Shown in pieces: positions 24,621 through 34,859 of a DNA stretch of 64,000 nt. How positions within the stretch are numbered: the first letter of the stretch is position 1; the number at the start of each line of letters is the position of its first letter. The position numbers and the translations under genes were made by a program. Source of the DNA: Isoetes taiwanensis (taxonomy: Eukaryota > Streptophyta > Lycopodiopsida > Isoetales > Isoetaceae); contig JAJEKV010000225.1 in NCBI GenBank assembly GCA_021234155.1, positions 64,001-128,000 of the forward strand, in the 5' to 3' direction. The notes under the pieces were generated by a model, which was not told where the DNA came from, did no database searches, and saw only the letters and a list, made by a program, of their open reading frames with translations.

Positions 24621-24678
24621 AATATAACTGGAGTTTTAATGTGAAATGCAAAACTGGAGTTTTAATGTGAGACTGGAG

Positions 24679-25243
24679 TTCTAGTTCAATTCTCCGCTGA
24701 CAGGTTACATGTCCTGAAGCATGACAGCCATCTGGGGGGTACACACTTCTCCATACAAGAAGATCTATGCCCAATACAGTTGACCAAGTGATGAGAGGAG
24801 CTCTGCAAGGTGCGGGAGGCAAGACTTCAGAAAAATTGGGCAGTATACCAAGGAATCTCAACTCTTCTTTGTGACCGGTGGCCTCAAGAATGTGGAAGCA
24901 TCAAGAACAGAGGTAAATCACCTAAACATCAACAATACAACCACTTTTTTTTTTTTTGTTAAACTTCATGGTTTTGAAACAGTGCCATGTGGCGTAGTGT
25001 TTTTGGTGAATGCGAGGACAAAATGGCTTCTAACCATTTTTACGTTAAGGAATATCTTTATTTATGTACTCCATGTGGAAGTGTGGTTGCTAGTTATTAT
25101 CTTTTCTTTTATTGGGTTGTATATAGGATGTGTGCGCTAGGTGAGGAGCTAGGAGATATAGAGTCTACTAGCAGATGAGGTTTGTTTAGAATATAAAAAG
25201 TTTACTAGAGGGAGAGTGTACTGAGATTGACATGAAATATTTT
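24679..25243. repeat. Duplicated downstream segment, copy 2
   Basis: Second copy of the 19.72-20.70 kb segment (see that entry), lacking the internal retroposon-like insert and with a longer T run near 24,945. It defines the right edge of the Crypton-like insertion. Confidence 0.8.
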
Positions 25244-26890
25244 ATTAGTTATTAGTTATTAGTTATTACTGAGATCGAAGTAATTATTTATTAATTATTA
25301 GTAGGCTTGCCTACCCTCCCCCTTTTCCCCCACCCACAATTCCTACAATTTTAGCTTGTCCACGTGGTATGACACATCAACTGAAATTAATAAGTACCAT
25401 TGGATTTATAATTTTCTAATCTAACGGACATGAAAATTAGGAAAGCTCTAAAAATTAGGGTGAGATTCCATTACAGCGGGCGTCTTTTATTGACGTGGCA
25501 TTAAAGTCTCCATATTAAAATGGGGTGTTTGTGCATGAGATTCTACGCTCATGTATGTCCTTTTGAACAGGATAACTTTTTTCTCCCACATGGCGAGAAG
25601 AGATAGGTGGTTATATATATATATATATTTTTTTAAGGACAGGGATTATTGACTGAGTTAAAAAATAGTTAAAATAATGACACTTTGGCATATGCACATA
25701 AAGACCAGGGAAAATGGAATATGTCAAGCCTCTTAATTTTCAGACGTGTCGAAACTTTATTTGCTTGTAATTAAAAGTTAAGTTCTAAATGCCGTAGTTG
25801 AATCTCACCTTTAGATGCCTGCTCCTTTCAATTGCATCAACAAACTTCTACAGAAGTTGTTCCGGCACTTGACGACCTTTTCTTTGGCCCCTACGATTCT
25901 CCTCCTTTTTCTTGGTCGGTAGAAGCATTTAGAAGTGGAGTGTAAATTAAAAAATATGTGGAAAGCATATGAGCATTTGCAAGTGAATGAAATGGCTTTA
26001 GAGAAGCTTTAGGCAATTCGTGAATCCGTAATATTCGTCTCCGTTATGAATGCTTATCATGCTGTTTGAATCTACTTGCATTTTTCTTCCTTCTTGGGAT
26101 AATTGAGTATGGCATTGAGCATAAACGGTTTTTCGCTGCAAAGTTTAGCCCAATAGCCAGAAACCAAAGGTATCTTACCAAAACACAAGCTGGATATCAT
26201 TAGATGGATCACACGATTAATTGCATGTTTCTGCCAAAACAAGCCAAATTTGTAGGTGATGCTTGCACTTGTTGATCTTTCCAAGCGGGCAAGGTCTTCA
26301 ACTTGCAAGATTGATTGCATAGGACAAATGTTGAATCTGCTAGGTTTTATTTCTGATAAAATATGTACCTTTATTAATATTGCATGTTTGTATTATGTAT
26401 TTAACAAACTAGACCTAGATGGTCCTTCAGATAAAGTGACTCCAATGCTGGACATAAATCCAGGCTTGCTTTTGAGGACTCCACCGTGATAAATTATCTA
26501 GAGAGAGATGGAGATAACTAATATAATACAATATATTGAACAAAGGGAAAAAACTGTTGGGACAAGCTCCACACCTAGCTTGATATATGATTATGGATAC
26601 GACTCTATATGAATAACCGGTGGGACAAGCTCCACACCTAGCTTGATATATAATTATAGATGCGACTCTATATGAATGGATACAATTTCGTATGTAGATT
26701 GCCATGTCACATGATGACAGTGGCCTATATGATGAGGCGGAGGGTTGCATATATTCAACAAGATAGGACACCAAACATATCTACAAGAAACATTGACTGC
26801 ACCCAGAACTCCAATAGATCTAAATGCCCTCCAATAGATTCAAATGCCTTGAGAAAGAAATCTGGAAGGTAAGGTCTTGAAGCGAAAATG
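25244..26890. other. No gene seen; small repeats
   Basis: Contains (TTATTAG)n at about 25,240-25,265, an (AT)n run at 25,613-25,630 and a recent tandem duplication of about 62 bp at 26,572-26,690 (units begin GGGACAAGCTCCACACC). No coding region or RNA gene is recognisable. Confidence 0.5.
26572..26690. repeat. Two-copy tandem repeat of about 62 bp
   Basis: GGGACAAGCTCCACACCTAG followed by CTTGATATAT and CGACTCTATATGAAT occurs twice with three or four differences. Confidence 0.85.
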
Positions 26891-26894
26891 ACAC

Positions 26895-27560
26895 ACAGGA
26901 GGTTTGCAATCAATATACAGACGATACGTTCCTCTTTCTAATCGCTAATGTTGAGAATCTTGCAGCTGCCAAATTGCTTCTTCACTTTTTCACTGGCTTC
27001 CCGTGTCCGTGTGGGGTGGCAGAAGTGTACAGCTTTATGGACATTGGATACTCCAACTCCGGCGTGTGTTCATGATTATCCATGGAAATTACTTGCGCAT
27101 GGACAGACCATCAAGTTGTTGGGGATTCCAGTTGGCATCCATGTTACTATGGGAGCTGCATGGGAGGAGATCATTAAGGGTTTGGAGAAGCACTTGTTCT
27201 GGTGGTCCACCGCAAAGTTGTCTCTTGCGGGTCGCATTATAGTGGCCAAGTCAGTCCTTAGTACCCATGTTTATATGGCATCCATACTGCTAGCCCTGCA
27301 GAATAAAGTACGTGAGCTCATTGCAATAGTTCGGAACTTTATATGGGGGGCTACTGAGAAAGGTGCTGTGATTAAGGTGGCGTGGTCGAAGTGCATCCTT
27401 CCCAAATGGGCAGGTGGTCTAGGTATGAAGGACTTCTTACTGCAGAGCAAAGTCCTTATTTCAAAGTTCATTTAGAGACTCCTGAATGGTGAAGATGATT
27501 CTCCTAGTTTACGCCTTCTTAAACAAGCTCTTGGACACTCTGTATCCCTCTAGGCAAAAA
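26895..27560 (+). pseudogene. Truncated L1-type LINE fragment
   Basis: Begins abruptly at the reverse-transcriptase catalytic box (EVCNQYTDDTFLFL, where the family has YADD) and continues through PWKLLAHGQTIKLLGIPVG, LSLAGRIIVAKSVLSTHVYM, RNFIWGATEKG and GGLGMKDFLLQSK to a stop near 27,473, then a further decayed stretch. The same passages occur in the LINE at 60.4-61.0 kb in the same order, so both belong to one family. A frame change lies near 26,960. 5'-truncated and dead. Confidence 0.85.
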
Positions 27561-27869
27561 GGCTGTTAAATCAGTCCTATTTTGGGCATTATTTCACAAG
27601 TCGTATTTAATTAAATTGGGACTCATTCCATTCCCACTTTTTTCGGAACCCTGTTAATTTACACAGATAGGAGCACCCCGACCCGAAAACTATCCTTAAT
27701 TCGAATTTTTGTCTGTAAGTGTGCATCCAAGCTTTCTTCCAGTTTTCTCGGATAGCGAGTCGAGAACAAGAACAATGCAACTCAAACAAAGGAAATTCAT
27801 TAAAGATTGAAACCAAAGTTCTAGTCGGAAAAGAATTTTTATTAATAAATTGAATAGGTACAATGTATT

Positions 27870-28370
27870 TTACATCGGACGCAGAGACCATAGCAGTCTT
27901 GCTGTCACTACAGTTACATCATCGTGGTAGGTGGTCCACCTTAGGGGATTAACTTGCGGTGCTTCTTCATGCCATCTGTAAGCCTTGGGGGCAACCTGAA
28001 GAGTGTGGAATGCCTCACGAGGAGGTGCCTCTGGAGCCACCGGCTGACCTGTCCACCCGACTTCTCCACTCTCATCCCGCAGCTTTTCATCGAATATGCT
28101 CCTTCCCCAACCTCCGTGGATGTTATGCAATTCTTGCAAGATGCTTTGAGCTTTCTGGACTGTCTTTAATTTCTTCTCCTCTTCTTTATCCCGAGCGTGT
28201 GCATGGCATCTGCATTCACGAGTGACCTGATCCCAAAGGCCGGGCAAGAGTGTAGCGTGAGCGGGATCTGTGCCAGAACGGAATCTCTGCCGCCTTGAGC
28301 GGGATCTGTGCCGCTTGGAGCGGTCTCTGTGATGCCTGAACGGTATCTGTGCTGCTGCCGGATCTGACAA
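27870..28370 (-). CDS. Arg/Ser-rich ORF at the 3' end of locus B
   Basis: Minus-strand frame of 166 codons. The first about 40 residues are rich in Arg, Ser and His (HHRDRSKRHRSRSRRQRFRS); the remainder is charged, with HDDVTVV near the end. The DNA under the Arg-rich part consists of repeated GGGATCTGTGCCG-type units (about 28,258-28,365), so that part is a small minisatellite. No domain is recognised. It lies downstream of the phosphatase-like domain and is separated from it by palindrome copies, so it may be a last exon, or not coding at all. Confidence 0.3.
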   Translation of the reverse strand: MSDPAAAQIPFRHHRDRSKRHRSRSRRQRFRSGTDPAHATLLPGLWDQVTRECRCHAHARDKEEEKKLKTVQKAQSILQELHNIHGGWGRSIFDEKLRDESGEVGWTGQPVAPEAPPREAFHTLQVAPKAYRWHEEAPQVNPLRWTTYHDDVTVVTARLLWSLRPM

Positions 28371-28799
28371 TTACGGTATCATTAGTCAAAACGAAGAAAA
28401 GAATGGTGAATTCAAAATACAATGGAGAACATTCATTCCATATAACTGCATCCATTCACGTGGCAAGTAGTGTCTTTCTTGCGCGAGTCGAGAAAGGCTC
28501 AGAAAAGTCAAAGTGCAACCATTCTCATTAGAATATGGCTGCATCCAATCACAGACGGAAGTATACAAATGGTTTCGTCAACAAGAAGATAAGGTTTTTC
28601 GACTCGCGAAGTCGAAAGGCCCAGAAACCCAATGTACAACCATTATCATTATAGATTATGGCTGCATCCAATCCACACAAACAAACATACAAATGGTTTC
28701 ATCATCAGATAAAGCATGCCTTTTCGATTTCGCGAGTCGAGAAAGCCAAAAAAAAGTCAATGTACAAGTATATTCATTACAAAAATATAGTACATTTCT

Positions 28800-29802
28800 T
28801 CACATTTCTTTACATGATTTACACAACGCGAAAATCGAAAGCAAGTGGTCACCGTCTTGTTCACCATAAAATTTCTTGTCCATAGCGTTCATGATCGCCC
28901 TGCTCTCTGGATCTGGTTCCTTGAGGCTTGGATAGTTCCTAATCACATCGGCCACAAGAATGGCAAACAGGGATTCCACCAAGACAGGAATGAGACTGAA
29001 AGACAACCACCTATCCGTCTCATACTCTTCTGGTCGATAACTCTTAGCAATGATTGTATTTTGCGAGTTATGATAGCACTTGTAGGCGGAGTCGTCTATG
29101 ATCAGCGTGTTGTATTTGCCAAAGTCCGGGAATTGTTCATAAACCCCGGCCCACTTTTCACCATAATAGACTTCCCCTTTGTGATGGTCGGATCGAGGTC
29201 CGACACATGCTCGACCCTTTCGTTTCCCCAAACAAACTTGAACTTCAAAACTGGAAGGCCGATAACACCAAGGACATTGACAATATTTTTCTTTGCCATA
29301 CAAGACCATATGGCCACTTCGAATCCCCGTTCCAGGCACCATTCAACAATTTCCTTTGCTTTAGGCCTCGGATACACGATTTTATGGTCCGTTTTCGTCG
29401 GGATCTGCGAGGTGTTAAGCTCGGGGACATCTTTATCGCGGGTATACCGCAGCTAATACTCCATTGACGTCAAATATTAGAAGCTTGGTGGGACCATCCG
29501 GATCCCGGTTGAGTTTGGCTCGACCAGATTTCCCTTGATCGGGATCCATATGGGATCATTAATTTTTCAGCTCCTTTCTTGCTGCCCGCAGTGTCTTGCT
29601 CTTGATTGTCTTTGTTGAATGCAGTGTCCTCCTCGTGATGTGAACCGCCACTAGATATTGTCAAAGATCCGGAGTCGTTGCGATCGATGTCCCCGAAATG
29701 ATGAGAGACGCCGATAGGAATGAGTTTTTTCGACTTCCGCGAGTCGAGAATGGAAAAAGTTAAAGTCCCGAAGGTTTCACGACTCACGAAGTCGAGAAAC
29801 AC
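28800..29802 (-). pseudogene. FCP1/NIF-type HAD phosphatase-like domain
   Basis: Minus-strand pieces give, in order: an acidic Ser/Asp-rich lead (29,802 to 29,550), GPTKLLIFDVNGVL (HAD motif I at about 29,454-29,471, with Asn where active FCP/SCP phosphatases have the second Asp), YPRPKAKEIVEWCLERGFEV, AIWSCMAKKN (motif II-like), FVWGNERVEH, then VYEQFPDFGKYNTLIIDDSAY (Asp-Asp motif at about 29,090-29,105) and SYRPEEYETDRWL. This is the domain order of plant SCP1-like/NLI-interacting-factor phosphatases, a family in which DxNG variants are frequent and likely inactive. Stops and frame changes at about 29,440, 29,390 and 29,120 indicate decay. Its lead is separated from the upstream ORF by an apparent intron holding two palindromes. 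Whether it belongs to the same transcript is unproven. Confidence 0.65.
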
Positions 29803-29892
29803 CGAGAGAACAAAGTGAACTCACCTCAATCTCGATTCTCAAGAATTTGATCCGCAAAGATTCGGCCCAAACCTTCGACATTCTCGCTCCGG

Positions 29893-31068
29893 TCATGTTT
29901 CTCTCTCGGCTCTCGGGTTTGTCTTCGTCATCATCGTCCTTACGCTTCCATTTGTCTTCCTCCCTTTGAAATGCTCATGAAGCGCATCCGTGTATGACCG
30001 AATGGTTTCAACCATGTCCTTATTTCCAACCACGGATATAGGTTTCATTCCATACAGTATAGCCCCCTGAGAGAACAGGCCATTCATGTACCACTCGCAT
30101 ACAATTTGATCTTCCTCGACCAAGCTGGTTATGAAGTACTTGATAACTCTTGGCCGGATAGGAATTCTATGTATTGGACCTGTCGCACCATCATTGCTGA
30201 CTTTGTCCATCGATGGCACATCCTCCATAAATCTGCCACCCTTCCAGGGTTCCATCTGCTCTTGAGAAATCATGAACTTGTCGAGATAATGATGTTCGCT
30301 AGACCACCACTTGTCCAGGTCTACAGTCGATCTTGAAACCAAAACCAAAACTATATTGGCAAAGCTTGGTGCCTTCGGCAAAAGTCTACACTCATGTTCA
30401 AGTTCGTATATGGAGTACAAGATCTTGTTGGTGAAGTTAATATCAGCTGCCCATTGGGAGACATCAGTTGTCTGATTGCCCGACATGCAAAAGACAAGGA
30501 AACTGAAAGTATCCAGGTCGGTCATGTCCAGACACGTCTTGTACCACTGCTCTATGTCAGCTTTGTCATAAAAAAGGGTGGGGTCTTCGATCATATTGAT
30601 GGCAAATAGTGGCACGGGCCCAGGTGCCAGTTCCAGACCACCAAATCCCTTGTGTCCCAAGGTTACCAAAAATGGAGGGGAGCTATCATCGGTCTTAAAT
30701 GGGACCACCCCGAATCCAAGCTTCCTCTTCAGAATTGCCATAGCACGTTCAGGGAAGGGAAGGGTTTTGACGTTACGCTTTAGCTTGCTGTTGATGTAGG
30801 GTTGACATAGACGGTTCAACTCCTTCATGTCTTCCTCATCAAGGGCAGCCTTTTCCTTGTAATAATCAAAGTCATGGTATTCATTGGAAGCAACATTGCA
30901 GAAATCCGTGATGCCTTCTTCCAACGCACGCCGTCTCTTTAAGACTGTGGCATAATCCTTTGCGTCCTGCATTTTTGAGCTTCTACTTTTCCTTAGCAGG
31001 ATTGTTCCATCCAGGATTCTGCCCTGTATATCAAGCGTTTCCTTGTCGGTCAGGCCCTGTATCCTTTT
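29893..31068 (-). CDS. Methyltransferase-like long ORF of locus B (3' part)
   Basis: About 390 uninterrupted codons. The region PIRPRVIKYFITSLVEEDQI followed by CEWYMNGLFSQGAIL, YGMKPISVVGNKDMVETIR resembles the motif X-motif I-motif II stretch of permuted (beta-class) DNA methyltransferases, but the Gly-rich loop reads MNGLFSQ and no DPPY-type box is evident, so activity is doubtful. Upstream, FLVFCMSGNQTTDVSQWAAD and FANIVLVLVSRS could be the two halves of the missing motif IV region. The assignment is an inference from order and from the related gene in element A. The frame continues into the next coding piece (31,748-31,386) once the 313 bp TIR element is removed, giving one exon of about 1.54 kb ending at the TGA near 29,893. 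Confidence 0.5.
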   Translation of the reverse strand, partial: KRIQGLTDKETLDIQGRILDGTILLRKSRSSKMQDAKDYATVLKRRRALEEGITDFCNVASNEYHDFDYYKEKAALDEEDMKELNRLCQPYINSKLKRNVKTLPFPERAMAILKRKLGFGVVPFKTDDSSPPFLVTLGHKGFGGLELAPGPVPLFAINMIEDPTLFYDKADIEQWYKTCLDMTDLDTFSFLVFCMSGNQTTDVSQWAADINFTNKILYSIYELEHECRLLPKAPSFANIVLVLVSRSTVDLDKWWSSEHHYLDKFMISQEQMEPWKGGRFMEDVPSMDKVSNDGATGPIHRIPIRPRVIKYFITSLVEEDQIVCEWYMNGLFSQGAILYGMKPISVVGNKDMVETIRSYTDALHEHFKGRKTNGSVRTMMTKTNPRAERET

Positions 31069-31381
31069 GGGCATAAGCATGTTACAGTGTACCTTAAAAA
31101 GTATTATTTAGGGACCATAAAACTACCTAAAAAAGTACCCAATACTAGGTACTGGGTACTTATATGATGGCTCAATAACTAATAAGTATTAAATTGGGTT
31201 CATTCATTTTCACCTCCAATAGTACTGTCTTTATCTTGGCCTTCAATATTAACATGCTTTTGACTTTTATTTTGGACTTTTGAATTAGTTTTGATAAAAA
31301 GAATAAGAACCATTTCTAAAGTACCCAGTGTAGGTACTTTGGCAGGTTCCAAAAGTGGACACCTGTAGCATGCTTATGCCC
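31069..31381. mobile_element. 313 bp TIR element (MITE) in the locus B exon
   Basis: Left end GGGCATAAGCATGTTACAG at 31,069; right end CTGTAGCATGCTTATGCCC ending 31,381. The ends are inverted repeats matching at about 22 of 25 positions, with a perfect 13 bp outer core. The element is flanked by TTTT on both sides (31,065-31,068 and 31,382-31,385). Removing it with one TTTT joins DKQFMKR to IQGLTDK in a single open frame, which independently confirms the ends. No coding capacity; inner sequence has repeated GTACCCA/TGGGTAC words. Confidence 0.85.
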
Positions 31382-31385
31382 TTTT

Positions 31386-31748
31386 CATAAATTGCTTGTC
31401 GAACAACTTTGGGTCCGGCCTGCATGGGAATTCTCCACTGCTGTCCTTCAGCTTGCCTCTTGTCCATTGAGCCCATATCTCAGTCCATTTCTCCCAGACC
31501 GCCTCAGTGCTAAGAATGAGGTCATATTGGTCTGAGAGAGACTCCCTGCCCTTCCTTGGTGTTCTCTTCTTCTTTTTCTCTTCATCCTCTCTCTCATCAT
31601 CTTCTTGGCCTTCCAGCAGAACATATCTGCAAAGTTTCTCAAAGGTCTTCCACTTATCCGAGGGAGCCCTGTTTCCTTTAGGGCCGAGGGACAACCCAAT
31701 GCTTTCCATGCTGTCGGCGTGTATGATTTGGTCGGGGATACGCTGCAT
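31386..31748 (-). CDS. Locus B long exon, 5' part
   Basis: Minus-strand frame of about 120 codons containing SDKWKTFEKLCRYVLLEG, a highly charged Glu/Lys/Arg block (EDDEREDEEKKKKRTP) and WEKWTEIWAQWTRG, ending DKQFMKR at the insertion site. It is followed in frame, beyond the TIR element, by IQGLTDKETL. No domain recognised. The Trp-rich segment lies between the ParB-like exon and the methyltransferase-like region. The start may be an exon boundary rather than an initiation codon, since the upstream DNA is intron-like with palindromes. Confidence 0.5.
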
Positions 31749-31825
31749 TCAATAAATGTCCCAATGTTAGAGCATGAAAGTATCTACTAACACCAAGTAA
31801 ACACTAAATAGAGAGAGAACGGGGG

Positions 31826-32372
31826 TTTTCGACTCTTGAGTCGAGAATACCCGAGAAAGAAGAAAACATAGGAGAGTCCATGCCAGAGAAAGTATCGCAT
31901 TCCCAAATCTTTGCTTTCCGCGCCTCTTCAAACGATGCAACTTAGGATATAAACTAGCGACATGCCCTAAGAGGGGGAAAGAAAGATTGGGAAGGCTCAA
32001 CGCTTTTGCTCCTCGGCCATTAATCTCCAATGTTCTCAGATATTACCACAGGGTTTTTCATTTCATGAAGTCGAGAAAGTGAGAGGAGCACAAGGAGAAG
32101 ATTCAAGGGACTTTCTCGACTCGCGAGTCGAGAATACCCTCGAGAGAGGAGAGAACATAGTATACGAGAGTGAAGGCTAGAGTGAAAGCACCGCTCATTC
32201 CCAAATCCTTCCTTGTCGCGCCTCTTCGAACGATGCAACTTAGAATAGAAACTAAGCGACATTGTCCAAGAGGCGGGGAAGAAAGGATGGGAAGGCTCGA
32301 TGCTTTCACTTTCGTCGACCATTAATCTCGAATGTTCTTTATCCTCGGGGTTTTTCGACTTCATGAGTCGAA
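31826..32372. repeat. Palindrome-bounded tandem duplication in a locus B intron
   Basis: Two copies of a roughly 210-220 bp segment (about 31,848-32,050 and 32,134-32,345) share ATTCCCAAATC, GCGCCTCTTC, AACGATGCAACTTAG, GGGAAGGCTC and CCATTAATCTC in the same order. Each is bracketed by palindrome copies at 31,826-31,847 and 32,055-32,078, and at 32,112-32,133 and 32,351-32,372. A weak minus-strand frame with related peptides (SKLHRSKRRDKEGFGN and PKLHRLKRRGKQRFGN) runs through both, so a duplicated small exon is possible. Confidence 0.7.
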
Positions 32373-32431
32373 AGTCCCTTGAATGTTTAATTTCCTTTTA
32401 CTTCTACGGGTTTTCGACTGCGCGAGAAAGC

Positions 32432-33021
32432 TATTAGTCCCTGTGCCTCCTGGTACAGGACTATTCATGCATACGACGGACCAGGTCAAGCTCAAGGATC
32501 CACAGTCAGCCACGGGTCAGCCATCAAAGGCTCAGCAGAAGACCAAGCAGCAGACCACGCAGTCAAAGCCTGCGTCTAAGAAGCGCCAAGACACGGACAA
32601 AAAGTGACGGCCGTCACCCGCCCGTCGGCCGGTCCAAGATGATTCTAGGCACTTCAAGAGGCACCGCCAACATTCCTGCAAATCAGGCCTCCTTCCAGGA
32701 GTCGGCACCGAGATCAGTCAGAGTGTCTATATTGGGCCAAAGGCCATTGTACTATATATATGAGTAGGGCTAGCACATGAGTTGGAGATGAGTTTTGAGT
32801 CTTGTCTCTTTTCAGTTTTCTCTTCATTGCGAGAGCTCATGTATGTTCATCATTGATATCAAGGAAGCTTATCATTTTCCTCTCATTGTTCTTTTTGTTT
32901 GTTTTTCTTCTTCTTGTTCTCTTCTTGCAAATCCAGCGTGACATAGTCCCCGGACTCTCTGTTAGATCCACGGGTCCTCACAGGGGTGTCTTCCAGGGAG
33001 TTCGAACCCGGACCCCAAACA
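32432..33021 (+). repeat. 5' LTR
   Basis: Begins TATTAGTCCCTGTGCC (TG changed to TA) and ends GGACCCCAAACA. It matches the 3' LTR over its whole length with small indels, including GGACTATTCATGCAT, CTATATATATGAGTAGGGC (a TATA-like promoter), GAGAGCTCATGTATGTTCATC and GACATAGTCCCCGGACTC. No convincing tRNA primer-binding site follows it. Confidence 0.85.
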
Positions 33022-33272
33022 CCGCCGCCATTTGGGTGCGATTCAATCCTACTTTCTTGCCGCCATGTCCGTAGAAACTTCCGCCGGAAGAACTCCTTTC
33101 TCGAGCGGCATCTCGCTTGGGCGCCATCAGCATCGGAACCGCATTCACGACATGTATGGATCTCGCTTATGACATTGAGGGAGGCCATCTTCGGTCTAGG
33201 GCTCGGGTCGGCGCCACCCACCCCCTCGTGTCTGTCTCGCCCCGGTTCCCGCCCCAAAGCGTGCAAACATTG

Positions 33273-34620
33273 CTCATGACCTCGGTCATCTCATCACTAT
33301 CGGGGAGCCCTATCGGGGCTCAACCTTCTCAACCTTACTTTCATACACCTGAACACACCTACATCCATCACTCTTCGGGGCCATCGCCTCTTTCCTTCAC
33401 AACCATCATCTCCCGGGTGGGCGGGGGATATCCACAAGTCTCTTTTCGCCTACCGGGAATTTCCTTTCCCTACATTTCCCCTTTGCACTTCCCTGTTTTA
33501 CAACCTTACGGATCTCAAAACTAATGCTCCGGCACCTTGGTTCCTCAACCACGGTCACCCCTTCATCCCGGGGTCCCGGGCACCATGCCACCTCCAACTC
33601 AACCTCAATATCCTCACTATATCATTTCTGTCCAGCCAAGCACTTTCACATCTACCTTTCGGACTGCGGCGACTTATCCCACCTTTGCAACACTTAAAGG
33701 CAAACCCTTAGACCAAAGTGCTCAGGCCCACATGGAAGAATTTGAGGCTCTAGCTGTCCTAAATGGTCATGCGCGCAACCTCAACTGAAATTCCACATCT
33801 TTTTCCACCACCTGCGTGGCTCTCCTCATCAATGGCTCATGTCCAACAAAAGCCTTTGGAAACAAGATTGGTCCGAAATGAGCTTTGCTTTTCTTTCACT
33901 CACGGGACCGCGGATGATGATCAACTTCATCTCAAGCAACTCAATGAACTTCAACAAGAGCCCACGGAATCTGCCGGGATTTTTGCGGATCGACTTCACA
34001 TTCGCTCGGTAAACTCAAAGGAGTACCCAACACGAGCCAGATTTTGGTCCATTTTCTCCAAGGACTTCCTCCGGCTATTCGGACTCATGACCCAATACCC
34101 TGGCCCCAAGACTTTGAGCAGGGGCTATCGACCTTGTCAATCCTTTCGGTCAATGTTTCCTCCCCGTGGCGTGGCTCTTCAAGAGCTCCCTTTCATTCCA
34201 CTCGCCATAGGCGGCGGTCCAACCTCAACACGCCAATCCACAGTAGCGGTCGGATCACGGTGCCATATATGCAAATACCAAGGCCATTTGGCAAATGAGT
34301 GCAACTCAACCCATGGCCCGCCTCATTGCAAAAGATGCAACATGTGCAATCATGCCACGGAAGAATGCACTCGCACTCATCCTACACCGTTCCGCAACAA
34401 ACTTGTTTATCAAGTGCAAACAACACCTCAGCAACAATAATCGCACTATCGCGACCACCACTTCAAGCAACCAACTCAACTCTATCAGCACCGGGAGCAA
34501 CAAAGGGGACCCAACACACGTCCTCCTTTTGATCCTTCTAAAGCTCAGTGTTACCACTGTCAAGAATGGGGTCATACCACCACGGCGTGTCCTCAACTTC
34601 CACAAGTTCAGGTACAGCTT
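33273..34620 (+). pseudogene. Ty3/gypsy gag with zinc knuckles
   Basis: A Pro/Ser-rich N-terminus (about 33,280-33,600) is followed by capsid-like sequence (YPTFATLKGKPLDQSAQAHM, then ELQQEPTESAGIFADRL). Nucleocapsid boxes are CHICKYQGHLANEC at about 34,262-34,303, a second Cys-rich CKRCNMCNHATEEC, and, after a frame change, CYHCQEWGHTTTACP at about 34,551-34,595. Stops near 33,523 and 33,787 and several frame changes break it. Role by family: structural protein of the intracellular particle that packages the element's RNA. Confidence 0.8.
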
Positions 34621-34859
34621 CCTGGCACCAATCAGACCACATCGGTCCGCCTCACGGCTTACCAACTCTGGATTGCTAATGGCAAACAAGGCCCGAGACC
34701 CGTTCTTAAGAAACCACCAAGAGCCAAAGCAATCATCGATATCAACCAAACTTCGCAAATCAACCTCAGCTGGATCAACAAGCCACGGGGAAGAAATTTT
34801 TCGGGCACTAAATCCTCCGGTTCAGCCATCAAATTGGGTTGGTTTGGGTTTTCACGCCC

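Larger units (their letters stand above)
21842..24678 (+). mobile_element. Crypton-like (tyrosine recombinase) DNA transposon, decayed
   Basis: The interval sits between the two halves of a duplicated segment (21,519-21,840 and 24,679-25,243) that are continuous, apart from about 200 bases, in the older copy at 19.2-20.7 kb. It is therefore an insertion. It encodes a split gene whose main product is a DUF3504/ZMYM-type tyrosine recombinase, the enzyme of Crypton elements, and it shows no LTR, TIR or poly(A) tail, as expected for that class. Several short GT-AG introns are apparent. Boundaries are approximate because the junctions were inferred by eye from the duplicate. Confidence 0.65.

Noticed and set aside
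27870-28370. SR-type splicing factor
   Set aside because: The Arg/Ser stretch is encoded by a short DNA repeat (GGGATCTGTGCCG units) and there is no RNA-recognition motif.
32985-33020. tRNA-like T-loop sequence (GTTCGAACCCGG)
   Set aside because: It is part of the LTR right end, is mutated in the other LTR, and no cloverleaf can be folded around it.
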